From: Methylophilaceae bacterium
GTDB lineage: Bacteria > Pseudomonadota > Gammaproteobacteria > Burkholderiales > Methylophilaceae
Direction: 5' to 3'
Assembly (NCBI GenBank): GCA_028122555.1
Contig: JAOHSH010000001.1
Coordinates: forward strand, 28,458 to 92,457
Length of the DNA: 64,000 nt
This document shows, piece by piece, positions 12,458 through 22,999 of this stretch (positions are counted from its first letter, which is position 1; every line of letters starts with the position of its first letter). The translations under genes and the position numbers were made by a program. The notes below the pieces were generated by a model. That model worked only from the letters and a program-made list of their open reading frames with translations. It made no database searches and was not told the origin of the DNA.

Positions 12458-13126
12458 TTAATTGATTATTGGTACAAGATCATTCAAATTTTTTATTGCT
12501 AAATCCACTTTATCAGATTTAATTGATTGTCCATACTGATATCCATAAGGTACTGTAACAACATAAGTCCCTGCAGAAAATCCTGCTTCGATATCATTAC
12601 ATGAATCTCCAACCATTATGGCTTCCTTTGGCTTCAATGCAAGCATGTCACAACTATGTTTAATGGGCATTGGGTGTGGTTTTTTTTTGTCCACTGTGTC
12701 TCCTGAAACAACTAAATCCAAATAAGAAACTAGTCCCGATCCTTCTAGGATTAGTTGTGTAAAAATTTCTGGTTTATTTGTAACACACGCTAATATTAAT
12801 TTTTTTTTCTTAAGCTCTATTAAAGCCCTCTCTACTCCATCATAAGTCAAGCTTTGACCTGCATTTAAAATATAATACTTATTAAATAATTCCTTGGCTT
12901 CTTTAAATAAAACTTCAGGGTCTTTTTTAGATGCAGATGAAATTGATTTTCTAATTAAATTATCTGCACCTTTACCAATAAAGCTTTTAATTAGATTTCT
13001 TTCCAACTCATGTAAGCTAAGATCTTTTAACATTTGATTTGTTGCAAAAATTATTTCTGGTGCAGTATCAAACAACGTTCCATCTAAATCAAAAAAAACG
13101 CCTTTTATATTATTAAATTTTTTCAA
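12458..13126 (-). CDS. gph: Phosphoglycolate phosphatase-type HAD hydrolase
   Basis: 222 residues. A HAD-superfamily phosphatase: motif I FFDLDGTLFD (12-21, nucleophile Asp13 and acid Asp15), a helical cap, a Thr motif II in ACVTNKPE, a Lys in VDKKKPHP and motif III MVGDSCNDIEAG. Position between rpe and trpE is the standard proteobacterial rpe-gph-trpE order, which supports the Gph name; it removes phosphate from 2-phosphoglycolate from DNA repair or oxygenase side reactions. The start codon is TTG, two bases after the rpe stop; no in-frame ATG is available before motif I. Confidence 0.88.
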   Translation of the reverse strand: MKKFNNIKGVFFDLDGTLFDTAPEIIFATNQMLKDLSLHELERNLIKSFIGKGADNLIRKSISSASKKDPEVLFKEAKELFNKYYILNAGQSLTYDGVERALIELKKKKLILACVTNKPEIFTQLILEGSGLVSYLDLVVSGDTVDKKKPHPMPIKHSCDMLALKPKEAIMVGDSCNDIEAGFSAGTYVVTVPYGYQYGQSIKSDKVDLAIKNLNDLVPIIN

Positions 13127-13127
13127 A

Positions 13128-13826
13128 TTATGCTTTTGATAAAGAGGCTCTTAATGATTTAACAATAGTGTCATAATGATTCGGATCATCATCGCTTCCA
13201 GCTTTAAAAATTGCTGAGCCAGCAACAAACGTGTCTGCCCCAGCTTTAGCAATTTCAGTAATATTATCTGCATTTACACCTCCATCAACTTCAAGCCATA
13301 TTTCACGACCAGTTTTTTCAGTGTATTTATCGATTTTTTTTCTAGCTGATTTTAGTTTATTAAGAGTCTCTGGTATAAATTTTTGGCCACCAAATCCAGG
13401 GTTTACTGACATTAACAGCACCATATCAATTTTATCCATTACATGATCTAAATATTCTAAAGGCGTGGCTGGATTAAAAACTAATCCAGATTTACATCCG
13501 CTATCCCTTACTAAAGATAAACTCCTATCAATATGATCTGAACCTTCGGGATGAAAAGTTATGATGTTAGCTCCTGCTTTTGCAAAATCAGGGATAATTC
13601 TATCAACAGGTTTCACCATCAGATGAACATCTATAATTGCATCAGTTATTGGTCTTATAGCCTCGCATACTAAAGGACCAATAGTAAGGTTTGGTACATA
13701 ATGATTATCCATTACATCAAAGTGAACTATGTCAGCACCAGATGAAATTACATCATTTATTTCTTGTCCTAATTTCGAAAAATTAGCAGAGAGAATGCTA
13801 GGGGCAATTCTAAATTTTTTATCCAT
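13128..13826 (-). CDS. rpe: Ribulose-phosphate 3-epimerase
   Basis: 232 residues, full-length TIM barrel. It interconverts ribulose 5-phosphate and xylulose 5-phosphate, serving the pentose-phosphate route and, in a ribulose-monophosphate methylotroph, regeneration of the formaldehyde acceptor. The first strand APSILSANF, the metal residues in [13 protein letters not shown] and DVHLMV, the Met-rich [14 protein letters not shown] and the WLEVDGGVN strand are all present. First gene of the leftward run to hemB; its promoter must lie in the 97-base divergent gap shared with hemA. Confidence 0.96.
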   Translation of the reverse strand: MDKKFRIAPSILSANFSKLGQEINDVISSGADIVHFDVMDNHYVPNLTIGPLVCEAIRPITDAIIDVHLMVKPVDRIIPDFAKAGANIITFHPEGSDHIDRSLSLVRDSGCKSGLVFNPATPLEYLDHVMDKIDMVLLMSVNPGFGGQKFIPETLNKLKSARKKIDKYTEKTGREIWLEVDGGVNADNITEIAKAGADTFVAGSAIFKAGSDDDPNHYDTIVKSLRASLSKA

Positions 13827-13923
13827 AGTAATTATGATCCCAAAAATTGTGTTTATTTATTGTAAAATGCGTATTTTACCCCTTTTTGATTAAATAGAGA
13901 TAACGTAAGTAAATTAAATTAAT

Positions 13924-15168
13924 ATGAATTTAAATATAATAGGATTAAATCATACGACAGCACCATTAGGTATAAGGGAGAGATTCGTCTTTCATTCAGA
14001 CCAAATAAGTCACTTTCTTCTTGATCTTAAAGAAAAAAAAGTGAGTCAAGTTGTTATTCTTTCAACATGTAATAGAACTGAAATTTATTTTAATGGGCCA
14101 AAAACACAAATCATTTACCAGTGGCTTGCAGATTATCATCATATAAAATTATCACAACTAAAAAAATATTTATATCATTTTAATAACAAAGAGGCTTTGA
14201 CCCATGCGTACCGCGTTGCTTCTGGATTAGATAGTATGCTTCTTGGAGAAACTCAAATCCTAGGCCAGATGAAACAAGCAGCAAAAATTTCTAAATATGC
14301 TGGAACTCAAGGAAAGTTCTTATCTCATTTTTTTGAAACTGTTTTTGGGGCAGCTAAAGAAATACGATCTAAAACAAATATTGGGGCAAGTAATACAACC
14401 ATAGCATCTTCAATATTTTCACTCGCAAAAAAAATATTTGGAGATATTCACCAAACCAAAATAATTTTTGTTGGGGCAGGTGAAATGACAGAATTAATTG
14501 CTAAGTATTTTAATAGTATTAAGCCAAAAGGGATTACAATTGCAAATAGATCTATCGCCCGAGGTAAAAAATTAGGAAAAAAAATAGGTGCCCAAACGTG
14601 TCTGCTTGGGGAAATAAATGATCAAATTCATGATTATGATATTGTAATTAGCTGCACTGGTAGCCAGTTACCTATTATTGGACTTGGAATGATTGAAAGA
14701 GCCATAAGGATAAGAAAGCATAAGCCAATGCTATTAATTGACCTTGCAATTCCTAGAGACATAGAATCTGAGACATCAAAATTAAATGATATTTTTTTGT
14801 ATACACTTGATGAACTTGCTCAAATTGCTCAAGAGGGTATTGATAACAGAGTTGATGCAGTTAATGAGGCGCTTATAATTATCAAAGAAAAAGTTAATGA
14901 TTTTTATCAAAAAGAGAATAAGAAAAAAGCAAGTCCTACCATCGTTTCTTTAAGGAGCCAGTTTGAAGAAAATAGATTAAAAGAAATTAATAAAGCAAAA
15001 AAACAATTTAAAAATGGAAAATCTCTTGACGAAATATTAGATTCTCTAAGCAATAATTTATCAAATAAGTTTTTACATCATCCAACAAAAGCATTAAACG
15101 ATTCTGCAGCAAATGAAACCAAGGAAATTTCAGCTTTACTAAAAAAAATATACAACCTAAAAGAATAA
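13924..15168 (+). CDS. hemA: Glutamyl-tRNA reductase
   Basis: 414 residues, full length. It reduces glutamyl-tRNA(Glu) with NADPH to glutamate-1-semialdehyde, the first committed step of C5-route haem synthesis. [14 protein letters not shown] (7-20) is the substrate domain, Cys49 in STCNRTEIY is the thioester nucleophile, and the NADPH domain has VGAGEM; the C-terminal part is the helical dimerisation domain. It leads hemA-prfA-prmC, the usual proteobacterial order, and is divergent from rpe. The N-terminal region is lysine-poor before the Cys, so the haem-triggered degradation tag seen in enterics is not obvious. Confidence 0.97.
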   Translation: MNLNIIGLNHTTAPLGIRERFVFHSDQISHFLLDLKEKKVSQVVILSTCNRTEIYFNGPKTQIIYQWLADYHHIKLSQLKKYLYHFNNKEALTHAYRVASGLDSMLLGETQILGQMKQAAKISKYAGTQGKFLSHFFETVFGAAKEIRSKTNIGASNTTIASSIFSLAKKIFGDIHQTKIIFVGAGEMTELIAKYFNSIKPKGITIANRSIARGKKLGKKIGAQTCLLGEINDQIHDYDIVISCTGSQLPIIGLGMIERAIRIRKHKPMLLIDLAIPRDIESETSKLNDIFLYTLDELAQIAQEGIDNRVDAVNEALIIIKEKVNDFYQKENKKKASPTIVSLRSQFEENRLKEINKAKKQFKNGKSLDEILDSLSNNLSNKFLHHPTKALNDSAANETKEISALLKKIYNLKE

Positions 15169-15175
15169 AATATTA

Positions 15176-16255
15176 ATGAAAATATCAATGCAAAATAAAT
15201 TAAGTGCTTTATCAGAAAGAATTGAGGAGCTTAACCGAGAACTAAGTAAAGAAGATGCTACAAAAGATATGGAAAGATTTAAAAAAATATCTAAAGAGCA
15301 TTCAGACATATTACCTGTTGTTGATATTTACAAAAACTATCTGAAATTTGATAATGATATTTCTGATGCTAGAGAAATGCTTAGTGATCCAGAGATGAAA
15401 GACTTTGCTCAAACTGAAATTGATAATGGGAAAACTGAATTAGAAAAGATTGAAAAAGAATTACAGATGTTATTGTTACCAAAAGATTTGAACGATGATA
15501 AGAATATTTTTCTTGAAATAAGAGCAGGTGCAGGAGGGGATGAGTCAGCATTATTTGTGGGTGATATTTTCAGAATGTATTCTCGTTTTGTTGAAAGAAT
15601 GCGCTGGCAATTAGAAATAATATCTAGTAATGAAGCAGAGGTTGGAGGCTATAAAGAAGTCATAGCAAAAATTAATGGTGCAGGGGCTTACTCAAAACTT
15701 AAATTTGAATCTGGAGGTCACCGCGTTCAAAGAGTTCCTGATACTGAAACACAAGGACGAATTCATACCTCGGCATGCACTGTGGCAGTTTTACCAGAAG
15801 CTGATGAAATTATTGATGTAGATATAAATCCAGCCGATATAAGAATTGATACGTATCGAGCTTCAGGTGCGGGAGGACAACATATTAATAAAACTGACTC
15901 AGCAGTAAGAATTACCCATTTACCATCTGGAATAGTTGTTGAATGTCAAGATGATAGATCTCAACACAGAAATAAAGCACAAGCAATGAGTGTTTTAGCC
16001 GCTAAAATTAAGGCTGAGCAAATACAGGAACAAGAATCTAAAATTGCCTCGGAAAGAAAAAGTTTAATTGGGAGTGGTGATAGAAGTGAAAGAATAAGAA
16101 CCTATAATTTTCCACAAGGAAGAATTACAGATCATCGAATAAATTTAACTTTATACAAAATTGATTTAATAATGGATGGGGATCTAAATGCATTAATCGA
16201 AGCCCTCAACTCAGAACACCAAGCAGACTTATTAGCTCAACTAGATGAAGGCTAA
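15176..16255 (+). CDS. prfA: Peptide chain release factor 1
   Basis: 359 residues, the RF1 length. It recognises UAA and UAG stop codons and triggers peptidyl-tRNA hydrolysis. The GGQ hydrolysis motif lies in [15 protein letters not shown] and the codon-reading tripeptide appears as PDT in [14 protein letters not shown]; the coiled N-terminal domain starts [14 protein letters not shown]. The ATG at 15176 is preferred over the Met four codons on because it matches the family's N-terminus. Seven bases after hemA and followed by prmC, which methylates the GGQ glutamine. Confidence 0.97.
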   Translation: MKISMQNKLSALSERIEELNRELSKEDATKDMERFKKISKEHSDILPVVDIYKNYLKFDNDISDAREMLSDPEMKDFAQTEIDNGKTELEKIEKELQMLLLPKDLNDDKNIFLEIRAGAGGDESALFVGDIFRMYSRFVERMRWQLEIISSNEAEVGGYKEVIAKINGAGAYSKLKFESGGHRVQRVPDTETQGRIHTSACTVAVLPEADEIIDVDINPADIRIDTYRASGAGGQHINKTDSAVRITHLPSGIVVECQDDRSQHRNKAQAMSVLAAKIKAEQIQEQESKIASERKSLIGSGDRSERIRTYNFPQGRITDHRINLTLYKIDLIMDGDLNALIEALNSEHQADLLAQLDEG

Positions 16256-16296
16256 AAAACCTTATAATAAATTAGTTTACTACTTCTTAAAGACCT

Positions 16297-17148
16297 ATGA
16301 TTATTCAAGATCTAACTCTAAAAATTCGTAAGTTACTATCTGAAAATCTTGGGCTCACCCTTAGAGAGGCAAATATTGAATCAATATTTATTCTACGACA
16401 TGTGCTGAGAGTAGATCATGAATATCTAATTAAGAACTTTGACAAACTTATCAAAACAAAAAAACTAGATAAAATAATGAGGCTGGTATTGGAAAGAATA
16501 TCTCACAAACCTCTTGCATATATTTTTAAAGAATGGAAATTTTACGACATGGAATTTTATATAAATTCAAATGTTCTTATTCCTAGACAAGATACTGAGC
16601 TATTGATTGATTTAATTATTAGGGAATATAATTCACAAAAAAAGACCGATATTCTTGATTTAGGAACTGGGTCAGGTGTTATTGGAATTGTACTTGGAAA
16701 TAAGTTTAAAAATTCCACTATATTACTTAGTGATATTTCATTAAATGCTACATATATTGCAAAAAAGAATATTTTGCGTCACAACCTTAAAAATGTATCA
16801 GTCATACAAAGTAATTGGTTTAGCAAAATTCCAAAAAAGAAATTTGATGTGATTGTAAGTAACCCGCCTTATATTAATAAATCTGACCCTCACTTAAAAG
16901 ATAAAGGTCTTTTTTATGAGCCACGAGAAGCTTTAATTTCAGAACAAGAAGGGTATGCAGATATAATAGAAATTATAAAAATTAGCCCTAAGTTTTTAAC
17001 GCCAAGTGGTACTTTATATATTGAACACGGATATAATCAGCATAAAGAGGTTCATCAATTATTTGTAGATAATAATTTTACAAAAATTAAACATAATGAA
17101 GATTTAAATGGAATTATTAGAGTTACATCTGGAAAAATTAAAATTTAA
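16297..17148 (+). CDS. prmC: Release-factor glutamine N5-methyltransferase
   Basis: 283 residues. It methylates the glutamine of the GGQ motif in RF1 and RF2 with S-adenosylmethionine. A helical N-terminal domain is followed by a Rossmann methyltransferase domain with DLGTGSGVIGI (SAM loop) and SNPPYI (the NPPY substrate motif). Residues around IPRQDTELL match the linker. It lies next to its substrate gene prfA, 41 bases downstream, as in most proteobacteria. Cytoplasmic. Confidence 0.96.
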   Translation: MIIQDLTLKIRKLLSENLGLTLREANIESIFILRHVLRVDHEYLIKNFDKLIKTKKLDKIMRLVLERISHKPLAYIFKEWKFYDMEFYINSNVLIPRQDTELLIDLIIREYNSQKKTDILDLGTGSGVIGIVLGNKFKNSTILLSDISLNATYIAKKNILRHNLKNVSVIQSNWFSKIPKKKFDVIVSNPPYINKSDPHLKDKGLFYEPREALISEQEGYADIIEIIKISPKFLTPSGTLYIEHGYNQHKEVHQLFVDNNFTKIKHNEDLNGIIRVTSGKIKI

Positions 17149-17182
17149 TGTTTTAATCAACACTCGATAGTATAATTTATCA

Positions 17183-18307
17183 ATGACATCAAAGAAAAAT
17201 ATTGGAATTGTTAAACCAAAAATCTTTGAATCCTTAATTCCTTTAAGGCTTCAAAGCGGCAAGATATTAAAAGAATATGATTTAATATATGAAACGTATG
17301 GGACTCTTAACAAAGATAAGGGTAACGCTGTTTTAGTCTGCCATGCTCTTACTGGTAATCATCATTTGGCTGGGAGACATTCATCAAAAGATAAATACCC
17401 TGGCTGGTGGGATAACCTTATTGGGCCAAATAAACCTTTAGATACAAATAAATTTTTCGTAATTGGCATTAATAATCTAGGAGGTAGCGATGGTAGTTCA
17501 GGTCCTAAATCTACTAACAAGAAAACAAAAAAGTCATGGGGAGCCGACTTTCCAGTTGTTACAGTTGAGGATTGGGTAAATTCTCATGAGGCTTTAATCA
17601 CATCTTTAAACATACCAAAGCTAGCAGGAGTGATTGGTGGAAGTCTTGGAGGAATGCAAGTAATTCAGTGGGCTTTAAAATTTCCTAAAAAAATAAATCA
17701 TGCAATTGTAATTGCAGCAGCACCTAATCTTACTGCGCAAAATATATCTTTTAATGAGGTTGCAAGGCAATCTATTATTACAGATCCAGACTTTAATAAA
17801 GGTAATTATTACGAAAAAAATACACAGCCAAAACGGGGGCTAAGAATAGCAAGGATGCTTGGACACATAACCTACTTATCAGATGACGTAATGGAATCAA
17901 AATTTGGTAGGAAATTAAAAAATAAAAATTATAAGTATGATTTCAAAACAGAATTTGAAATTGAATCATACTTAAACTATCAAGGCGATAAATTTGCAAA
18001 AGAATTTGATGCGAATACCTATATTAGAATGACAAAAGCCCTTGACTATTATGATCCTGCGAATGGAAGCAAACGAAATCTTAGTAAAGTTTTCAAAAAA
18101 ATCAAATCCAAATTTCTAGTTATTTCTTTTACTAGTGATTGGCGATTTTCACCGGATAGATCTAAAGAAATTGTTAAGGCACTTTTAGATAATAATATTG
18201 ATGTCAAATATGCAGAAATTACAGCGACTAGCGGGCATGATGCTTTTTTAATGGAAGAGCCTAGGTATCATGCAATTTTAAAATCCTACTTCAATAAAAT
18301 GCTATGA
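17183..18307 (+). CDS. metX: Homoserine O-acyltransferase (MetX)
   Basis: 374 residues, alpha/beta-hydrolase fold. It activates homoserine by O-acylation for direct sulfhydrylation toward methionine. The nucleophile is the Ser in GGSLGGMQ, the acid Asp is in TSDWRFSP and the His is in SGHDAFLME. HALTGNHHLAG is the oxyanion region. Acetyl or succinyl specificity cannot be decided by eye; proteobacterial MetX partnered by MetW is often a succinyltransferase. It overlaps metW by four bases (ATGA), so the two are one transcript. Confidence 0.95.
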   Translation: MTSKKNIGIVKPKIFESLIPLRLQSGKILKEYDLIYETYGTLNKDKGNAVLVCHALTGNHHLAGRHSSKDKYPGWWDNLIGPNKPLDTNKFFVIGINNLGGSDGSSGPKSTNKKTKKSWGADFPVVTVEDWVNSHEALITSLNIPKLAGVIGGSLGGMQVIQWALKFPKKINHAIVIAAAPNLTAQNISFNEVARQSIITDPDFNKGNYYEKNTQPKRGLRIARMLGHITYLSDDVMESKFGRKLKNKNYKYDFKTEFEIESYLNYQGDKFAKEFDANTYIRMTKALDYYDPANGSKRNLSKVFKKIKSKFLVISFTSDWRFSPDRSKEIVKALLDNNIDVKYAEITATSGHDAFLMEEPRYHAILKSYFNKML

Positions 18308-18903
18308 AATTGAATAAAAATAATTATAGATATGACTTTCCGATTATAGCTAATTGGGTTAAAACTAACTCAAAAGTTCTTGATCTCGGTTGCGGCGATG
18401 GAGAGTTATTAAATTACCTTAAAAAAGAGAGGAATATAACAGGATATGGAATTGAAAAAGATTCTGATAAATGGTTAGAGTCACTTAAAAAAGGCATCAA
18501 TGTTCTTCAAGTAGATATAGAGGCTGGATTACCAGAATTTGAGGATAATTCATTTGATGTTGTGATACTATCCAAAACAATTCAATCTATGCATAACACA
18601 GAAGAGATTCTCAATGAGATGCTAAGAGTTGGTAAGCAAGTTATTGTCACATTTCCAAATTTTGGATATTGGAGGGATAGAATTCAATCAATCCTTGGTG
18701 TGATGCCTAAATCAAAAGAATTGCCTTATTCATGGTTTAACACCCCAAATGTCCACCTTTGTACAATTAAAGATTTTGATGATTTATGTAAATCAAATAA
18801 ATATAAAATTGTTGACAGATTAGTTCTTACTGATACTAAGTCAGTAAAGTTTTTTCCTAATTTACTTGGTGCACTTGCTCTATATAACTTGGTAAATCGT
18901 TAA
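18304..18903 (+). CDS. metW: Methionine biosynthesis protein MetW
   Basis: 199 residues, a class I methyltransferase-like fold with VLDLGCGDGELLNYL (about 26-40), a Glu-Lys after the next strand and SKTIQSMHN. In other proteobacteria MetW is needed together with MetX for homoserine acylation, and no methyl-transfer activity is firmly established, so the role here is assigned from the metX overlap. Cytoplasmic, no signal peptide. Confidence 0.93.
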   Translation: MKLNKNNYRYDFPIIANWVKTNSKVLDLGCGDGELLNYLKKERNITGYGIEKDSDKWLESLKKGINVLQVDIEAGLPEFEDNSFDVVILSKTIQSMHNTEEILNEMLRVGKQVIVTFPNFGYWRDRIQSILGVMPKSKELPYSWFNTPNVHLCTIKDFDDLCKSNKYKIVDRLVLTDTKSVKFFPNLLGALALYNLVNR

Positions 18904-18910
18904 CTCATAT

Positions 18911-20152
18911 ATGTCGGATTCATCAATAATTTGGCGTGATTTACTCACAAAGAAAATGCTTATCTGTATTTTTACAGGTTTCACTTCTGGTCTGCCATTA
19001 TTCATTTTAATTAGTCTTTTACCAGCTTGGTTAAGTAGCAGCGGGATGGACCTTAAAACAATTGGTTTATTTGCACTTATCCAATTTCCCTTTACTTGGA
19101 AATTTATTTGGGCTCCTATTTTTGATAGATTCACATTTGGTATGGGTCGACGAAGAGGATGGTTAATTATCTTTCAGGTTTTACTTTTGATCACGATTTG
19201 TAGTTTTGGGTTCTTAGAACCGCAAAGTCAAGTAAGTACAGTTGCTATAATATCAATTGTTATTGCTTTTTTTAGCGCTAGTCAAGATATTGTAATAGAC
19301 GCTTATAGAAGAGAATTACTTTCTGATTCTGAATTGGGAATAGGTAACGCCATACATGTTAATGCTTATAAAATCTCTAGTCTTATTCCAGGATCCTTAG
19401 CATTAATCCTTGCTGATTCCTTTGATTGGGAATTCGTTTTTCTGATTACAGGTTTATTCATGTTGCCAGGGATTATCATGACCTTACTAATTAATGAGCC
19501 TCTTCTTAGATATGGCTCCCCCAAGACTCTAAAAGAGGCAGTCATTGAACCCTTTAAAGAATTTAAAACCCGTAAAGGTATTAAAGGGGCTTTTCTTATA
19601 CTACTTTTTATTTTCCTATACAAAATTGGGGACAGTATGGCAACAGCTCTTGCTACTCCGTTTTACCTAGATCTTGGTTTTTCAATGACTGAAATAGGAG
19701 TAATAGCTAAAAATGCTGGATTATGGCCTGGAATTATTGGAGGTTTAGCTGGAGGTATCTGGATGATAAAACTTGGTATTAACAGGGCGTTATGGATATT
19801 TGGATTTATGCAAATGTTTGCCACACTTAGCTTTGCATGGCTTGCAATATCAGGAGATAATAATTTAATTTTAGCTATTACTGTAGGTTTGGAATTTTTC
19901 GCAGCTGGTCTTGGGACTACGGCTTTTATAGCTTACATCGCAAAGACTACTCACCCAAAATATACAGCAACTCAATTTGCATTATTTACAGGCTTAGCGT
20001 CAGTTCCTAGAACTTTTACTAATGCATCAACTGGTTATCTAGTCGAATTCTTCGGGTGGTATCAATTTTTTATTTTTTGTTTTCTTATCGCCATCCCTGG
20101 AATGCTGCTACTAATTAAAATTGCTCCTTGGAATCAATCGCAGTCATCGTAA
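18911..20152 (+). CDS. ampG: AmpG-like MFS transporter (muropeptide permease family)
   Basis: 413 residues with about 12 predicted membrane helices; shorter than the 14-helix E. coli AmpG. Family signs include GFTSGLPLFIL in the first helix, FAPIFDR-like APIFDRFTFGMGRRRGW between helices 2 and 3, SASQDIVIDAYRRE, and YIAKTTHPKYTATQFALFTG. AmpG proteins import anhydro-muropeptides released during wall turnover; substrate here is inferred. The C-terminal 19 bases overlap xth on the other strand. The transporter sits far from the other peptidoglycan genes in the window. Confidence 0.85.
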   Translation: MSDSSIIWRDLLTKKMLICIFTGFTSGLPLFILISLLPAWLSSSGMDLKTIGLFALIQFPFTWKFIWAPIFDRFTFGMGRRRGWLIIFQVLLLITICSFGFLEPQSQVSTVAIISIVIAFFSASQDIVIDAYRRELLSDSELGIGNAIHVNAYKISSLIPGSLALILADSFDWEFVFLITGLFMLPGIIMTLLINEPLLRYGSPKTLKEAVIEPFKEFKTRKGIKGAFLILLFIFLYKIGDSMATALATPFYLDLGFSMTEIGVIAKNAGLWPGIIGGLAGGIWMIKLGINRALWIFGFMQMFATLSFAWLAISGDNNLILAITVGLEFFAAGLGTTAFIAYIAKTTHPKYTATQFALFTGLASVPRTFTNASTGYLVEFFGWYQFFIFCFLIAIPGMLLLIKIAPWNQSQSS

Positions 20153-20913
20153 TCAATAATTAATGGTGCGTGATCACTAAATCTTATTTTTTTGAATACG
20201 GTTGCTTTCCTTGCTTTCCTTGCTAATTTGGAACTAGTAATTTGATAGTCGATCCTCCATCCAACATTCTTTGCCCAGGCCCGGCCTCTATTACTCCACC
20301 AGGTATATCCTCCTTCTCCTTTATCTGAATATAGATTTCGGAATACATCGACCCACCCCACCTTGAAAAATAAATATGAAAGCCATTCTCTCTCTTCAGG
20401 GAGGAATCCTGAGTTCCTTTTGTTTCCTTTAAAATTTTTTAAATCTATTTCATTATGAGCAATATTAAAATCTCCACAAACAACTACATCCTTACGTAAT
20501 TTTATTTTCTTTTTTAATATCACTAAAATTTTATCTAAGACTTTATATTTAAATATCTGTCTCTCTTCCCCACTTGAACCAGATGGAAAATATACTGAAA
20601 TAATAATAACTTTATCTAAATCAATCTCAATATAACGACCTTCATCATCTATCTCTGGAATACCAATTTTACTAATAATTTTATTAGGTTTTTCTTTAGA
20701 ATATATGCCGACTCCGCTATAGCCTTTCTTATTTGCATAACTAAAATTACCAAAATACCCTTTTGGTGACTTCATATGATCATCTAAATCAACTTCATGT
20801 GCCTTTAATTCTTGAAGGCAGACGAAATCTGCTTTTTGACGAGGAAGCCAGTCAAAAAAACCTTTTCTTGATGCTGAACGTATTCCATTTAAATTTAGGG
20901 TTATAATCTTCAT
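20134..20913 (-). CDS. xth: Exodeoxyribonuclease III
   Basis: 259 residues, an exonuclease/endonuclease/phosphatase fold enzyme of the ExoIII/AP-endonuclease group. It cleaves at abasic sites and trims 3' blocks in base-excision repair. Active-site strands are visible: TLNLNGIRSA (Asn), CLQELKA (metal Glu), VYFPSG, GDFNIAHNEIDL (Asp and Asn), WWSNRGRAWAKNVGWRIDYQ, and the final SDHAPLIID with the catalytic Asp-His. Lone leftward gene between ampG and pyrE, overlapping ampG tail to tail by 19 bases. Confidence 0.95.
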   Translation of the reverse strand: MKIITLNLNGIRSASRKGFFDWLPRQKADFVCLQELKAHEVDLDDHMKSPKGYFGNFSYANKKGYSGVGIYSKEKPNKIISKIGIPEIDDEGRYIEIDLDKVIIISVYFPSGSSGEERQIFKYKVLDKILVILKKKIKLRKDVVVCGDFNIAHNEIDLKNFKGNKRNSGFLPEEREWLSYLFFKVGWVDVFRNLYSDKGEGGYTWWSNRGRAWAKNVGWRIDYQITSSKLARKARKATVFKKIRFSDHAPLIIDYDDCD

Positions 20914-20931
20914 AAATTATTTATTTTATAT

Positions 20932-21573
20932 ATGACGCTATCTACTTCATTATTTATTGAACTTGCTCTTAAGAAAAAAGTATTGCAATTTGGTGACTTT
21001 CATACCAAAGCAGGGCGTAATAGTCCTTATTTCTTCAATCTAGGAGCATTCAGTGATGGGGAAAGTCTCAAACACCTTGGTGAATTCTACGCTAATAAAA
21101 TCATAGCTACAAAAATAAAATTTGATATGATTTTCGGGCCGGCCTATAAAGGAATTCCTCTTGTTAGTTCAACATCCATAGCATTGGCAAATAGAGGTAA
21201 GGGTGCGCCTTACTCATTTAATAGAAAAGAAGTTAAAGACCATGGTGAAGGAGGAGAAATAATTGGCTCAGCAATAAAAGGTAATGTATTAGTTATTGAT
21301 GATGTTATTTCTGCTGGTACTTCAATTAATGAATCATACAATCTTATCCATAAGAACAAAGCAAAAATTGCAGGTGTTATTGTCGCAATTGATCGACAAG
21401 AAAAAGGTAAAACTTTATTATCTGCAACCCAAGAAATTGCAAAAAAATATTCTATACCAGTTATTTCGATTATTACTTTAGAAGACATTATTAATTACTT
21501 AGAAACATCTAATAGCTTTCCTAATGAATTAGAATTGATTAAGAAATATCAAAATACTTACGGGGTTATTTAG
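20932..21573 (+). CDS. pyrE: Orotate phosphoribosyltransferase
   Basis: 213 residues, typical length. It joins orotate and PRPP to orotidine 5'-phosphate in pyrimidine synthesis. The PRPP motif is VLVIDDVISAGTS, the substrate loop SPYFFNLG near the N-terminus, and the mobile catalytic loop FNRKEVKDHGEGG carries the lysines. Eighteen bases separate its start from the divergent xth. Its end overlaps gatB by 8 bases, convergent. Confidence 0.96.
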   Translation: MTLSTSLFIELALKKKVLQFGDFHTKAGRNSPYFFNLGAFSDGESLKHLGEFYANKIIATKIKFDMIFGPAYKGIPLVSSTSIALANRGKGAPYSFNRKEVKDHGEGGEIIGSAIKGNVLVIDDVISAGTSINESYNLIHKNKAKIAGVIVAIDRQEKGKTLLSATQEIAKKYSIPVISIITLEDIINYLETSNSFPNELELIKKYQNTYGVI

Positions 21574-22999
21574 AAATTTTTTCTTTTAAAATAGATGAAA
21601 CCTGAGCAGGATTTGCTTTTCCTTTTGAAGCTTTCATTACTTGCCCAACCAAAGCGTTAAAAGCCTTATCTTTTCCAGATTTAAACTCCTCAATCATAGC
21701 TAGATTATTCTTTAGAACTTCATCAACTATAACGTCGATTTCATTACTATCAGATATTTGTTTTAAACCAAGTTCATCAATTATTAAGTCTACTTCTTTT
21801 TTACTATTGTTCCATAAATTTTCAAATACTCTTTTTGCTGCGTTATTTGAAATTGTATTATCGTCAATTCGATTAATAAGTGTACTTAATTGTTTAGGAA
21901 GAATAGGGCTATTTAAAATATTAAGATCTTTATCTTTCAATTTAGAAAATAAATTACCAAGAATCCAATTAGCTGATAATTTAGCATTTGCCCCTAAATC
22001 TATAAGTTTTAAAAAATATTGAGTTACGTCGCGACTAGATGTAATACCCTCCGCATCATAAGTCGATAAACCTAAATCTTTTTCAAAGCGTAATTTCATT
22101 TCCCCAGGAAGCTCAGGCATTAATTTTTTAATTTCACTGATATCTTCATCAGAAATAACTAATGGTAATAAATCAGGATCTGGAAAATATCTATAATCAT
22201 TTGCCTCTTCTTTTGATCTCATTGATTTTGTCTCGCCTGATTCGGGATTAAATAAAATAGTTGCCTGTTCTATTTTTTTTCCATCTTCAAGCCTATCAAT
22301 TTGCCAGTTTACTTCGTAATCAACAGCTTGCTTGATAAATCTGAAAGAATTTAAATTTTTAATTTCCCTTCTCGTGCCTAGAATATCACTACCCTTTTTT
22401 TTCACTGATACATTTACATCGCAACGAAAACTTCCCTCCTGCATGTTTCCATCACATATCCCTATCCACTGAACCAAATCGTGAAGTTTTTTTGCATAAG
22501 TAACTGCTTCTTCAGCCGAACTCATATCTGGCTCAGTTACAATTTCAAGTAAAGGGGTCCCTGCTCGATTAAGATCAATACCAGACTTACCATCTATAAC
22601 GCCGTGAGTAGATTTACCAGCATCTTCTTCTAAGTGAGCCCTTAAAATTCTTATGTCTTTAGAGTTACCATTAATATCAATTGACAACTTTCCCTTACCA
22701 ACTATTGGTAACTCAAACTGACTAATTTGATATCCTTTAGGTAAATCTGGATAAAAATAGTTCTTTCTAGCAAATATAGATTTTGAAGCAATATCAGCAT
22801 CTATTGCTAAACCAAAACGGATTGCGCTATTAACTGATTCTTTATTTAGAACTGGAAGAACTCCTGGATAAGCCAAACTTATTAGACAAGCTTGAGAGTT
22901 TGGTTCACTTCCATACTTTATTGAAGCCCCTGAAAACTGCTTTGATTTTGTTCTTAACTGAACATGTGTTTCAATACCGATAACGATATCCCAATCCAT
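21566..22999 (-). CDS. gatB: Aspartyl/glutamyl-tRNA amidotransferase subunit B
   Basis: 477 residues from the chosen ATG at 22999. The frame stays open for 11 more codons, but the family begins [15 protein letters not shown], this ATG shares one base with the gatA stop (TAATG), and a Shine-Dalgarno AAAGGA precedes it. GatB binds misacylated Glu-tRNA(Gln) or Asp-tRNA(Asn), activates it with ATP and receives ammonia from GatA. Visible: GIETHVQL, YFYPDLPKGYQISQ, LEEDAGKS, and the C-terminal helical Yqey-like tail. Third gene of gatCAB. Confidence 0.96.
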   Translation of the reverse strand: MDWDIVIGIETHVQLRTKSKQFSGASIKYGSEPNSQACLISLAYPGVLPVLNKESVNSAIRFGLAIDADIASKSIFARKNYFYPDLPKGYQISQFELPIVGKGKLSIDINGNSKDIRILRAHLEEDAGKSTHGVIDGKSGIDLNRAGTPLLEIVTEPDMSSAEEAVTYAKKLHDLVQWIGICDGNMQEGSFRCDVNVSVKKKGSDILGTRREIKNLNSFRFIKQAVDYEVNWQIDRLEDGKKIEQATILFNPESGETKSMRSKEEANDYRYFPDPDLLPLVISDEDISEIKKLMPELPGEMKLRFEKDLGLSTYDAEGITSSRDVTQYFLKLIDLGANAKLSANWILGNLFSKLKDKDLNILNSPILPKQLSTLINRIDDNTISNNAAKRVFENLWNNSKKEVDLIIDELGLKQISDSNEIDVIVDEVLKNNLAMIEEFKSGKDKAFNALVGQVMKASKGKANPAQVSSILKEKISK